Below, piece by piece: positions 30,523-36,939 of a stretch of DNA of 36,939 nt. The DNA is from Candidatus Sungbacteria bacterium RIFCSPLOWO2_01_FULL_54_21. GTDB lineage: Bacteria; Patescibacteriota; Minisyncoccia; Sungbacterales; HO2-52-23. The translations under genes were made by a program, and so were the position numbers. The stretch lies in assembly GCA_001820725.1 (NCBI GenBank), contig MHQR01000001.1, forward strand, positions 1 through 36,939, written 5' to 3'. The notes under the pieces were generated by a model that was not told the DNA's origin, searched no databases, and was given only the letters and a program-made list of their open reading frames with translations. Each line of letters begins with the position of its first letter. Position 1 is the first letter of the stretch.

Positions 30523-30813
30523 TTATACGGCAACGCCGACTTTTCCCTCCATGCGCGTCAGCCGTTCTCCGTGCTCTTTCAGTTCCTCGCGGATATCAGG
30601 CAGATCGGAGATGTCTTCACGGAGAAGATCAATACGTTTGTTCACAGCATAAAAGCCGTCACGCACTTCGGTGCGGAGTTGCGCCAAATCCTCTTTGCTT
30701 GCCATGGCTTTTAGATCCTCTTTGCTTGCCATGGCTTTTAGATCCTCTTTGCTTGCCATGGTTCGCTGGATCATCGCCGCGAGTTCCTCAAGCGTGGTTA
30801 CTTTATCTACCAT
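30523..30813 (-). CDS. Coiled-coil protein with MASKEDLKA repeats
   Basis: 96 residues from ATG 30813. After a short N-terminus (VDKVTTLEELAAMIQRT) come two full copies and a partial copy of the nonapeptide MASKEDLKA, then a heptad-like helix (LRTEVRDGFYAVNKRIDLLREDISDL) and a second one to the C-terminus. It resembles small coiled-coil proteins common in CPR genomes. A strong promoter sits against the ATG, so it is probably leaderless. Function is unknown. Confidence 0.75.
   Translation of the reverse strand: MVDKVTTLEELAAMIQRTMASKEDLKAMASKEDLKAMASKEDLAQLRTEVRDGFYAVNKRIDLLREDISDLPDIREELKEHGERLTRMEGKVGVAV
30688..30761. repeat. 27-bp tandem repeat (2.7 copies) in coding sequence
   Basis: Units at 30688-30714, 30715-30741 and a 20-bp partial at 30742-30761 are identical. 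Each adds nine residues and keeps frame, so copy number could vary without breaking the protein. Confidence 0.95.
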
Positions 30814-30821
30814 ACGCTCAG

Positions 30822-30849
30822 AGTATATTCCATAGGACTCGTCTGTCAA
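30822..30849 (-). promoter_or_regulatory. Leaderless promoter of the coiled-coil gene
   Basis: On the minus strand TTGACA (30849-30844), a 16-nt spacer and TATACT (30827-30822) predict a start 1-3 nt before the ATG at 30813. Confidence 0.7.
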
Positions 30850-30866
30850 GACCCTGCTTCCCGCCT

Positions 30867-31511
30867 TCAGAATAATGTCGGGGTCCCGGTGAGGAGGCGG
30901 AAGAGGAAGAAGATGAGGGGCGAGAGAAAGCCAGAGAAGAAAAAGATGAACATGATGAGGAGGATGAATCCGTATTGTTGAAGAGCTGTTTCAATCCAGC
31001 GCCATGGGTACGGCAACAGGGCGATGAGCACTTTTGAGCCGTCCAACGGCGGGATAGGAAGCAGGTTGAAGCACGCGAGGCCAAGGTTGAGGAGCGCTAT
31101 GGTGCTTGCAATTATTATGAAGTTGAATGCAAATCCGGCTGGTAAGACCCCCGCCATCTCGGGCAGAAAGCGAACAAGGAGCCCAAAGACAAGCGCGAGC
31201 GCCACATTGGCCGCGGGTCCTGCGGTGCCTACGATCGCAGGTCCCCATTTTTGATTGCGCAGATTATAGGGATTGTACGGCACGGGTTTTGCCCAGCCGA
31301 AAATAATGCCCCCGAGAAAAAAACCGATCGCGGGAAGCAGGATGGAGCCGAATGGGTCAATGTGCGGAATGGGGTTGAGCGTGAGACGCCCTTCGCGCTC
31401 TGCCGTATGATCGCCCAGCATGAGCGCGGCGTATCCGTGCGCGACTTCGTGGATGACGACGGAAAAAACGAGTACGGCCAGATGAAAGAAGAAAGGAATT
31501 GCATTTTCCAT
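30867..31511 (-). CDS. Site-2-type membrane zinc metalloprotease (M50 family)
   Basis: 214 residues with about five to six membrane helices. HEVAH (21-25) is the zinc-binding HExxH motif. FNLLPIPPLDGSKVL carries the third ligand Asp in the NxxPxPPLDG motif. The short loop GRLTLNPIPHIDPFGSILLP and no PDZ domain place it with the compact Rip-type bacterial site-2 proteases. These cut membrane-bound regulators or signal-peptide remnants. The substrate is unknown. It is divergent from rpmB with a 48-bp gap. Confidence 0.92.
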   Translation of the reverse strand: MENAIPFFFHLAVLVFSVVIHEVAHGYAALMLGDHTAEREGRLTLNPIPHIDPFGSILLPAIGFFLGGIIFGWAKPVPYNPYNLRNQKWGPAIVGTAGPAANVALALVFGLLVRFLPEMAGVLPAGFAFNFIIIASTIALLNLGLACFNLLPIPPLDGSKVLIALLPYPWRWIETALQQYGFILLIMFIFFFSGFLSPLIFFLFRLLTGTPTLF

Positions 31512-31539
31512 GCAAAGATAGTATCATATATTACACATT

Positions 31540-31545
31540 TATAAT
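31540..31545 (+). promoter_or_regulatory. -10 element of the rpmB operon
   Basis: TATAAT lies 14 nt before the rpmB ATG, predicting a leader of only about 8 nt. No convincing -35 box is present. Confidence 0.4.
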
Positions 31546-31559
31546 AGCCGTACCACGCT

Positions 31560-31739
31560 ATGAAGACCTGCGCCATATGCGACAAAGGATCGGTGAAAGG
31601 GGGCAAGCGCGCATTTTTGCGAAGCCATTACAACCCAACCGCAACCGTGAGAAAATATCCCAATCTCCAGTGGGCTCGCCTGGTCACGGGTAAACGCGCC
31701 AGGGTGTGCGTGCGTTGTCTCAAAAAGCTCCACGCATGA
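31560..31739 (+). CDS. rpmB: 50S ribosomal protein L28 (bL28)
   Basis: 59 residues. CAICDKGSVKGGKRAFLRSHYNPTATVRKYPNLQ, followed by KRARVCVRCLKKL, fits L28 with two CxxC pairs that probably bind zinc. Its stop overlaps the ATG of pepA (ATGA), which suggests translational coupling. Confidence 0.88.
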   Translation: MKTCAICDKGSVKGGKRAFLRSHYNPTATVRKYPNLQWARLVTGKRARVCVRCLKKLHA

Positions 31740-33226
31740 CCATCACGCCGGTCCCCTTGGCTGATCTCGCCAAGAAATCAGTACTTTTCCTTCCGCTCTT
31801 CCAGTCGCAAAGCGTCGCTGACTTCGTATTTTCTTATGCCATACCGCCAGCCGCGCGGCGGGCGCTTTTGGTATTTGAGAAAAAACATTTTAAAGGAGAG
31901 GAGGGGGAAATAAAATCCGTGTGGTTTGCGACGGGCTCTCCGGAGCGCATCATTCTCGTCGGTCTTGGCGCCAAAGACAAGTGGAACCAACGAAAAGAAC
32001 CCCTGCTCGCGCGCCGCCTGGTCCGACACGCGCACGCGGACAAAATTTCTTCTTTTGGCGTTCCCCTGCTCCCTGATTTTTCTAGCCGCACGTTTGCGCT
32101 GAATGCCCTGATGGGGCAATTCGAGTATGTGAAATACCGGACGCCGCCCAAAGAAGGATGGCCGAAAGTGAAAGAGATTTTTCTCGGTGTTGCTCCAGAA
32201 AAAAAAGCCACGGCAAGAAAAGAAATCGCAGAGGGTATCACCATCGGCGAGGAAGTGAACGCCACGCGAGACCTTGCCAACACGCCGGGAAGCGACATGA
32301 CGCCCGCGCTTCTTGCTACTGCAGCACTCGGGATCGGCAAGTCCATTGCCAGCGTAAAAGTAAAAATACTTGATGAGCCGGCGATCAAGCGCCTTAGTAT
32401 GGGCGGCGTGCTCGGCGTGGCGCGCGGGTCGCAGGAAGGTCCGCGCTTCATTATTGTGGAGTATTCCGGCGGGCCGAAACGGCAGAAACCCCTCGTGCTC
32501 GTGGGCAAAGGCGTCACGTTTGATACCGGCGGCATCAACCTCAAGCCCGAACAGTATATGTACGAGATGCATATGGACATGTCCGGCGGCGCAGCAGTCA
32601 TGCACGGCATTGCCGCCATTGCGCGGCTCAAACTGCCGATCAACGTCGTGGGGCTCGTGCCTGCCGTGGAAAACATGCCATCGGGATCCAGCTATCGCCC
32701 AGGCGATCAGCTTAAATCCATGAGCGGAAAAACCATTGAGGTGCTCAACACCGATGCCGAAGGCCGGGTGATTTTGGCAGACGCCCTTACGTACGCCCTG
32801 CGCTACAAGCCGGGATTTATTGCCGACTTTGCGACCCTGACCGGAGCCGCGCACGTGGCGCTGGGCAATTACTGCTCCGCGCTTTTTACTAATCGAGAGG
32901 ACATGACCGAAGCATTGATGGCCGTTGGCAATGTTTCCGGCGACTATGTGTGGCCATTACCCTTGTGGGATGAATATTTGCTAGAGATAAAAGGCACGTT
33001 CGGCGATATTGCCAACATGGCGAAAAACGACCGCTACGGCGGTGCCATCCACGGCGCAAAATTCCTCGAGCAATTCGTTGAAGACACACCATGGGCGCAT
33101 CTGGACATTGCGCCGCGCATGACGACCGTCGCATCCGACATCCTCGCCAAGGGTGCCTCGGGCGTTGGCGTGCGCTACATCGTACAGTTGGCGCGCGAAT
33201 ACCCTTCTCTCATCGCACAAAAATGA
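31736..33226 (+). CDS. pepA: Leucyl aminopeptidase (M17 family)
   Basis: 496 residues from ATG 31736. The C-terminal catalytic domain contains GKGVTFDTGGINLKP with metal ligands Lys and Asp, then MHMDMSGGAAVMHG and the M17 signature NTDAEGRVILADAL (about 338-351) with Asp and Glu ligands and the catalytic Arg. The N-terminal domain is the usual poorly conserved type. It trims N-terminal residues from peptides using two metal ions, probably as a hexamer. It is coupled by ATGA overlaps to rpmB before it and the hydrolase after it. Confidence 0.95.
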   Translation: MTITPVPLADLAKKSVLFLPLFQSQSVADFVFSYAIPPAARRALLVFEKKHFKGEEGEIKSVWFATGSPERIILVGLGAKDKWNQRKEPLLARRLVRHAHADKISSFGVPLLPDFSSRTFALNALMGQFEYVKYRTPPKEGWPKVKEIFLGVAPEKKATARKEIAEGITIGEEVNATRDLANTPGSDMTPALLATAALGIGKSIASVKVKILDEPAIKRLSMGGVLGVARGSQEGPRFIIVEYSGGPKRQKPLVLVGKGVTFDTGGINLKPEQYMYEMHMDMSGGAAVMHGIAAIARLKLPINVVGLVPAVENMPSGSSYRPGDQLKSMSGKTIEVLNTDAEGRVILADALTYALRYKPGFIADFATLTGAAHVALGNYCSALFTNREDMTEALMAVGNVSGDYVWPLPLWDEYLLEIKGTFGDIANMAKNDRYGGAIHGAKFLEQFVEDTPWAHLDIAPRMTTVASDILAKGASGVGVRYIVQLAREYPSLIAQK

Positions 33227-34113
33227 TCTCCGTAGTACTTGCCCAGATCACGACGCGCGATCGTATCACGCTTGACGGCATTGTCATTGAGCCGCGCAAA
33301 AAGTCAGCCACCGCGCTCATTTGGATTCACGGGCTTGGCTCCAATTTTTCTCATGGCCAGAGCATCACCCGAGAGCTTTCGCAGACATGCCTGAAAAACG
33401 GCATTGCCTATTTCAAATTCAATACGCGCGGACATGACGTCGTAAACCGCGACGCGCCCAAAAAAAAGGCGCAAACGATTGTCAATCGCTTGCGGGGCGC
33501 CGGGTTTGAGAGATTCGAGGATTGTGTTTTGGACATTCGCGCGGTAATCCATTTCGCGCGGAAACTCGGATATAGAAAAGTTATTCTCGTAGGACATTCC
33601 ACGGGCGCCAACAAAGCGCTTTACTATCTGTACAAGACCAAAGACCCTGCGGTGAAGGGGCTTATCCTGCTGGGCGCGATCAGCGATATTGCCGCCGGAA
33701 AGAAAAAGTTTGGCGCTACAGGGCTCGCGCGCGGTATTGCGCTTGCGGAAAAACGGGCAAGGAAAAATTCTGATGCGCTCATGCCGCTGCCATACGGTAT
33801 CTTTTCCGCCAAAAGATTCTTGAGCATGTTCCGCCAAGGAGACAGCGAAGATGTTTTCCCCTATCTCAATCCCCGCGCCGCATGGAAAGAACTCAAAACC
33901 ATCCGCGCTCCCATCGCAGTCATCTTCGGCTCCCGCGATCAATATCTTGATCGCCCCGCAGAAAAGCTCGTTGAAATCTTCCGCTCCCATGCCCTCTCGA
34001 CGAAATCATTTTCCGGCGTTATCATCAAAGGTGCCGATCACGGTTTCAAAGGCAAGGAGAAGATGCTCTCCAAAGTTGTTATGGATTGGATACAACAACA
34101 GGCCGTAGTATAA
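33223..34113 (+). CDS. Alpha/beta hydrolase
   Basis: 296 residues from ATG 33223 (ATGA overlap with the pepA stop). IWIHGLGSNFSHG is the oxyanion loop, GHSTGANKALYYL the nucleophile elbow (Ser126), FGSRDQYLD carries the likely acid, and KGADHGF the catalytic His. The organisation is like bacterial serine esterases or lipases of the YqiA/DUF1749 sort, so the substrate cannot be named. The last 15 nt, including the TAA, lie inside the tRNA-Pro gene. Confidence 0.85.
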   Translation: MISVVLAQITTRDRITLDGIVIEPRKKSATALIWIHGLGSNFSHGQSITRELSQTCLKNGIAYFKFNTRGHDVVNRDAPKKKAQTIVNRLRGAGFERFEDCVLDIRAVIHFARKLGYRKVILVGHSTGANKALYYLYKTKDPAVKGLILLGAISDIAAGKKKFGATGLARGIALAEKRARKNSDALMPLPYGIFSAKRFLSMFRQGDSEDVFPYLNPRAAWKELKTIRAPIAVIFGSRDQYLDRPAEKLVEIFRSHALSTKSFSGVIIKGADHGFKGKEKMLSKVVMDWIQQQAVV

Positions 34114-34169
34114 TAGTAGTACGCAAGGCTGGGGGTCTTGCAGTCCGGGTGCAATCCCCGGCGGCCTGA
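34099..34169 (+). tRNA. tRNA-Pro (anticodon GGG)
   Basis: 71 nt fold into a full cloverleaf: acceptor CAGGCCG with CGGCCTG, D stem GTAT/GTAC, anticodon stem CAAGG/TCTTG with loop CTGGGGG (anticodon 34131-34133), a 4-nt variable loop and T stem CCGGG/CCCGG. C1-G72 and discriminator A73 are proline identity features. No CCA is encoded. The T loop is TGCAATC (G at position 55), and the D loop AATAGTA appears to have A at position 18. It overlaps the end of the hydrolase gene. RNase P RNA from rnpB would process it. Confidence 0.88.
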
Positions 34170-34174
34170 GCTAT

Positions 34175-35029
34175 ATGACACAAGTAAAGCTTCTCTGCGC
34201 GCATTGCGGGAAAGCATTCTATCGCCCCACGGGGAGAGTGAAGGAAGCGCGAAAGTTCGCGTGGAAGTTTTATTGTTCTCTCGCCTGCCAGTACAAACAG
34301 CGGAATCTTCAGAGGCAGTATACATGTAGCCGTCCAAGTTGCGGCAAGATATTTTCAAGAGCACCGGGCGATATCGCAAGCGTTGCTTTGTATTGTTCGC
34401 GCTCATGCGCTGTAGCCATAAACAATGTAAAAGTACCGAAGCGAAAAGCACACATCAGTGAGTGCATTAAATGCCACAAAATATTTAAGGGCCAGCGACC
34501 GTACTGCTCGCGTGCATGCAAGACGAAGGGGCAGGTTATCAGCGCAGAGGATGTATGCAAAAGCATCAAAGATTTCTTCACTATGCACGGGAGAATACCG
34601 CTCAAAAGGGAGCTCCTACACTACAGCGCGGCAAGAAATAGATTTGGTACATGGAATGCCGCGATCATTGCCGCAGAATTCAAGCCCAATCCGGTTCTTT
34701 TTTCGGAAAAACATATAGCGAAAGACGGTCACTCGTGCGATTCTTTCTCCGAAAAGATTATTGACGATTGGCTCGTTGCAAGAGGAGTAGTACACGAACG
34801 AAATGTAAAATACCCCGGACACCCCAAATTGACCACCGACTTCTTTGTTGGAAACTCATTCATCGAATTTTTTGGCTTGAACGGAGAGATAACGGCATAC
34901 GATAAAACGATGCGTCGAAAACGGAGGATTGCCAAAGCTAAAAATATACAACTCATCGCCCTGTATCCCAAAGATCTGTTTCCCAAAAATCGTCTTGCAA
35001 AAATATTGACCGGAGCTAACACCCTATGA
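34175..35029 (+). CDS. Zinc-finger homing-endonuclease-like protein (PD-(D/E)XK/Vsr-like nuclease)
   Basis: 284 residues. Three small Cys4 fingers come first (CAHC with CSLAC; CSRPSC with CSRSC; CIKC with CSRAC; residues 8-115). A homing-endonuclease-associated repeat follows (SIKDFFTMHGRIPLKRELL to FGTWNAAIIAA, about 130-167). The C-terminal nuclease domain has Glu193, Asp222 (TTDFFV) and Glu231 (FIEFFGL), followed by a basic helix. This order is typical of free-standing homing endonucleases in CPR and phages. It begins 5 nt after the tRNA-Pro 3' end and overlaps the next gene by ATGA. Confidence 0.78.
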   Translation: MTQVKLLCAHCGKAFYRPTGRVKEARKFAWKFYCSLACQYKQRNLQRQYTCSRPSCGKIFSRAPGDIASVALYCSRSCAVAINNVKVPKRKAHISECIKCHKIFKGQRPYCSRACKTKGQVISAEDVCKSIKDFFTMHGRIPLKRELLHYSAARNRFGTWNAAIIAAEFKPNPVLFSEKHIAKDGHSCDSFSEKIIDDWLVARGVVHERNVKYPGHPKLTTDFFVGNSFIEFFGLNGEITAYDKTMRRKRRIAKAKNIQLIALYPKDLFPKNRLAKILTGANTL

Positions 35030-35697
35030 ATACCAATAGAACCTTTAACGGAATTATCCCGTGGATTGGTATCGTCATCTCTCTGATAGCTCTATTTTTT
35101 ACATGGACAAACAATAGAGCCAGTCTTTCTCTTCAAGAAGCAAATGTTGTTATGGAGGATGTTCTTATCTCTCCCTTAAAAGACCCTAAAACATGTAAAG
35201 ACATCCGCGGTAAATCTTACTGTAATATCAGAACCCAACCAAAAATAAAGAATATAGGACATTCTTCGGCGAAGAACGTGGCCCTTGAGTTTTGGATTTG
35301 CACCATTGGAGTAAATGACGATCAAGGACGAACTTGTGAGCAACAATATCACATGCGGGATACAGAGATGATCAGCGAGCTACCTCCCGGTATATACACC
35401 CGATATGACGAGGATTTTTGGTCTACCCTTGAGTATACAGATATGCTTGAGGAAGACATTGAACAAGTCCAAGGAAAACCACGAGTACTGATATTCTTGC
35501 TACGATATAGTGATACACTTGGAGATATGCAAAAAGAGGCGTTGTATATGTATGGCAATAAAATTGGTGAACAGACATCTTGGTCAATCACACAATCAGA
35601 GTATGCTAAGTTATACCCCTATTTAAAATCCGGTGTTGAGCGATACGATCCGAAAAGTATATTTTTATCATATCTCCTAAAGAATCCGCCAAAATAA
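35026..35697 (+). CDS. Membrane-anchored protein of unknown function
   Basis: 223 residues. One N-terminal membrane segment (IIPWIGIVISLIALFFTW, about 10-27) is followed by a soluble domain with four cysteines (TCKDI, YCNI, WICTI, RTCEQQ) and a strand-rich pattern. I recognise no family. The gene is clearly AT-richer than the core genes and is coupled to the homing-endonuclease-like gene upstream. Both may have arrived together. It ends at a bidirectional terminator shared with ndk. Confidence 0.7.
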   Translation: MNTNRTFNGIIPWIGIVISLIALFFTWTNNRASLSLQEANVVMEDVLISPLKDPKTCKDIRGKSYCNIRTQPKIKNIGHSSAKNVALEFWICTIGVNDDQGRTCEQQYHMRDTEMISELPPGIYTRYDEDFWSTLEYTDMLEEDIEQVQGKPRVLIFLLRYSDTLGDMQKEALYMYGNKIGEQTSWSITQSEYAKLYPYLKSGVERYDPKSIFLSYLLKNPPK

Positions 35698-35726
35698 AAA
35701 ATCGCCCCGATCTGCGGCAATTTTTT
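35696..35726. terminator. Bidirectional terminator between the membrane protein gene and ndk
   Basis: AAAAAATCGCC (35696-35706) pairs with GGCAATTTTTT (35716-35726) with one wobble. A-run and T-run on the two sides give a U-tract on both strands. It fills the gap between the two convergent stop codons. Confidence 0.85.
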
Positions 35727-35727
35727 A

Positions 35728-36327
35728 TCAAAACATGATATCCTCTTCTGCGCGTTTGTAGTCGTGAATTTCGTCTTTGCTGAACCAGTGTTCGATTTCG
35801 TGCGCCGCTTCCGCGGGGTCGCCTGATGCGTGCACGAGGTTGTGTATGGCGCGCTTGTCCAGGTTGGCCAGCACCGGCGAGTCCACGGAGTAATCGCCGC
35901 GAATGGTACCCATTTCTGCAAATGCCGGCAGGGTCTTGCCTACGATTTTCCGCACCATGTCAATCGCGTGAATGCCGGAAATGATGATGGCGACCATGGG
36001 ACCTGACGTGAGGAAATCGGTATTCCATCCGTAAATGATCTCGCCGATCTTGAGCGGATCCGCAGTGCCTAGCTCTTTCACCGGATCTTTGTCGTATTTT
36101 TGGTACGAATCCAGCGTCTTCCCGCCCATGCCGCGAAGCCATACTTCGGTGCCCGGATAATGGCCGCGCGCGTGCTCCTCGCTCGGGCGCACAATTTTCA
36201 GAGCGATGATTTTCAAGCCGCGTTGTTCAATGCGTTTGATACATTCGCCCACCAGCCCGCGCTTCACGCCGTCGGGCTTTACCATCATGAATGTTCGTTC
36301 CTCTTTTGGATGCGTTGTCTGTATCAT
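35728..36327 (-). CDS. ndk: Nucleoside diphosphate kinase with an internal insertion
   Basis: 199 residues against the usual 130-150. RTFMMVKPDGVKRGLVGECIKRIEQRGLKI is the canonical N-terminus, and NLVHASGDPAEAAHEIEHWF carries the active-site His (in NxxHxSD-type context, here HASGD). About 45 residues (GTEVWLRGMGGKTLDSY to IIYGWNTD) are inserted before the family FLTSGPMVAIIISG. It equilibrates nucleoside triphosphates from ATP. Ser-Asp after the active His is replaced by Ser-Gly-Asp. Confidence 0.92.
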   Translation of the reverse strand: MIQTTHPKEERTFMMVKPDGVKRGLVGECIKRIEQRGLKIIALKIVRPSEEHARGHYPGTEVWLRGMGGKTLDSYQKYDKDPVKELGTADPLKIGEIIYGWNTDFLTSGPMVAIIISGIHAIDMVRKIVGKTLPAFAEMGTIRGDYSVDSPVLANLDKRAIHNLVHASGDPAEAAHEIEHWFSKDEIHDYKRAEEDIMF

Positions 36328-36365
36328 AGAAAAAGGGTGTTAGATACTCTTTGTGTACCACACAT

Positions 36366-36939
36366 CTACCGGCCGATCAAGCGCCATCCTGCGCCGTCGC
36401 TCTCAATGCGGATGTCGCCCTCCTGATCCGTACGAAGCACGGCAATGTCCAATTGCGCAAGTCGTTCCATCACTTCCTGATGCGGATGGCCGTATCTGTT
36501 TTTCTTTCCCGCAGAAATCACAGCAACGTCAGGCGATACCGCTTTTAAAAATGTCTCTGTTGAAGACGTCTTTGATCCATGATGTCCGACTTTGAGAATA
36601 TCCGCGTCAAGCATGTCGGGTGATTCAAAAAGCAGACGGTATTCGAGCGCGCGCTCGGCGTCACCGGTGAGGAGCATGGCGGTGTCGCCATACGAAAGGC
36701 GGGAAATGATATTAGCGCCGTGGGGATGATTCGCTCCTGCGGTAACGTCTTCGGCAGGCGAGAGAATGTCGAGCACGACACCACTGCCCGCATCAATGCG
36801 CTGACCCTTGCGTGCGAGCACCACGGGAATTGCATACTGCTTTATCAATTTTTCCCACTCCTCGTATTCGGGCGTTCCGTATCCCACACCAGATGTCATG
36901 ACCATGCCGACCTCGTATCGTTTCAGCACATCCAAAAAA
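36366..36939 (-). CDS. ComEC-type metallo-beta-lactamase domain (5' end beyond window)
   Basis: The frame is open to the right edge (191 residues visible). AMLLTGDAERALEYRLL, ADILKVGHHGSKTSS, VISAGKKNRYGHPHQEVMERL and a terminal RTDQEGDIRIESDG match the C-terminal domain of ComEC/Rec2 DNA-uptake channels or stand-alone relatives. In ComEC this domain is thought to degrade the non-transported strand. Whether the membrane domain is present lies outside the window, so the full protein cannot be named with certainty. Confidence 0.85.
   Translation of the reverse strand, partial: FLDVLKRYEVGMVMTSGVGYGTPEYEEWEKLIKQYAIPVVLARKGQRIDAGSGVVLDILSPAEDVTAGANHPHGANIISRLSYGDTAMLLTGDAERALEYRLLFESPDMLDADILKVGHHGSKTSSTETFLKAVSPDVAVISAGKKNRYGHPHQEVMERLAQLDIAVLRTDQEGDIRIESDGAGWRLIGR

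Noticed and set aside
31778-32854. 358-codon minus-strand frame
   Set aside because: It is the complement of pepA, which has all M17 motifs.
1-36939. CRISPR arrays, insertion sequences and rRNA genes
   Set aside because: No regularly spaced repeats, transposase motifs or rRNA sequence were seen; the repeats present are tandem or short palindromic.

Overview
The window looks like a chromosome segment of a Candidate Phyla Radiation (Patescibacteria, Parcubacteria-like) bacterium. The evidence is an S10-spc ribosomal operon with no L30 gene between S5 and L15, very short intergenic gaps, a small cysteine-rich L28, a surface fibre protein with an N-terminal helix-turn-helix and a membrane segment, and small CPR-style accessory genes (retropepsin-like protease, DUF5678, orphan Phd-like protein). 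Several promoters sit so close to their ATG that the transcripts would be leaderless. Taxonomy is inferred from these traits; no search was run.

Layout. Positions 1-3963 (minus) hold one continuous reading frame that runs off the left edge. It encodes a large fibre-like protein interrupted by a recognisable intein (286-1440, 385 residues). A complete RelB/RelE-type toxin-antitoxin pair with its own promoter lies antisense inside the intein, where a homing endonuclease would be expected. Positions 4209-4950 hold a small HTH protein, a perfect palindromic terminator and the RNase P RNA. Positions 4947-10461 carry pgk, a type II NADH dehydrogenase, tpiA, galT, a family 2 glycosyltransferase and ruvX/yqgF.

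From 23875 down to 10597 (minus) runs tuf, rpsJ, then rplC-rplD-rplW-rplB-rpsS-rplV-rpsC-rplP-rpmC-rpsQ-rplN-rplX-rplE-rpsZ-rpsH-rplF-rplR-rpsE-rplO-secY-adk-map. A terminator-like hairpin follows tuf and another precedes rplC. The str operon (rpsL, rpsG, fusA) lies upstream at 29760-26152. Its gene run is broken twice by accessory DNA: a toxin-antitoxin pair between rpsG and fusA, and about 2.1 kb of small genes between fusA and tuf. That 2.1 kb includes two transcription units sharing an identical 33-bp promoter module and a matching palindrome-terminator module but carrying different payloads.

Positions 29954-31511 hold small minus-strand genes and a site-2-type membrane protease. A plus-strand set (rpmB, pepA, an alpha/beta hydrolase) is joined by ATGA overlaps and runs into a tRNA-Pro(GGG). 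A homing-endonuclease-like gene and an AT-rich membrane protein gene follow directly on the tRNA 3' end. The window closes with ndk and the C-terminal part of a ComEC-type metallo-beta-lactamase domain on the minus strand.

Functionally the core is translation (ribosome, EF-Tu, EF-G), protein export and maturation (SecY, Map), nucleotide supply (Adk, Ndk) and lower glycolysis (Pgk, TpiA). Small selfish or defensive elements are inserted at several points. The most unusual element is the toxin-antitoxin pair nested antisense inside the intein.
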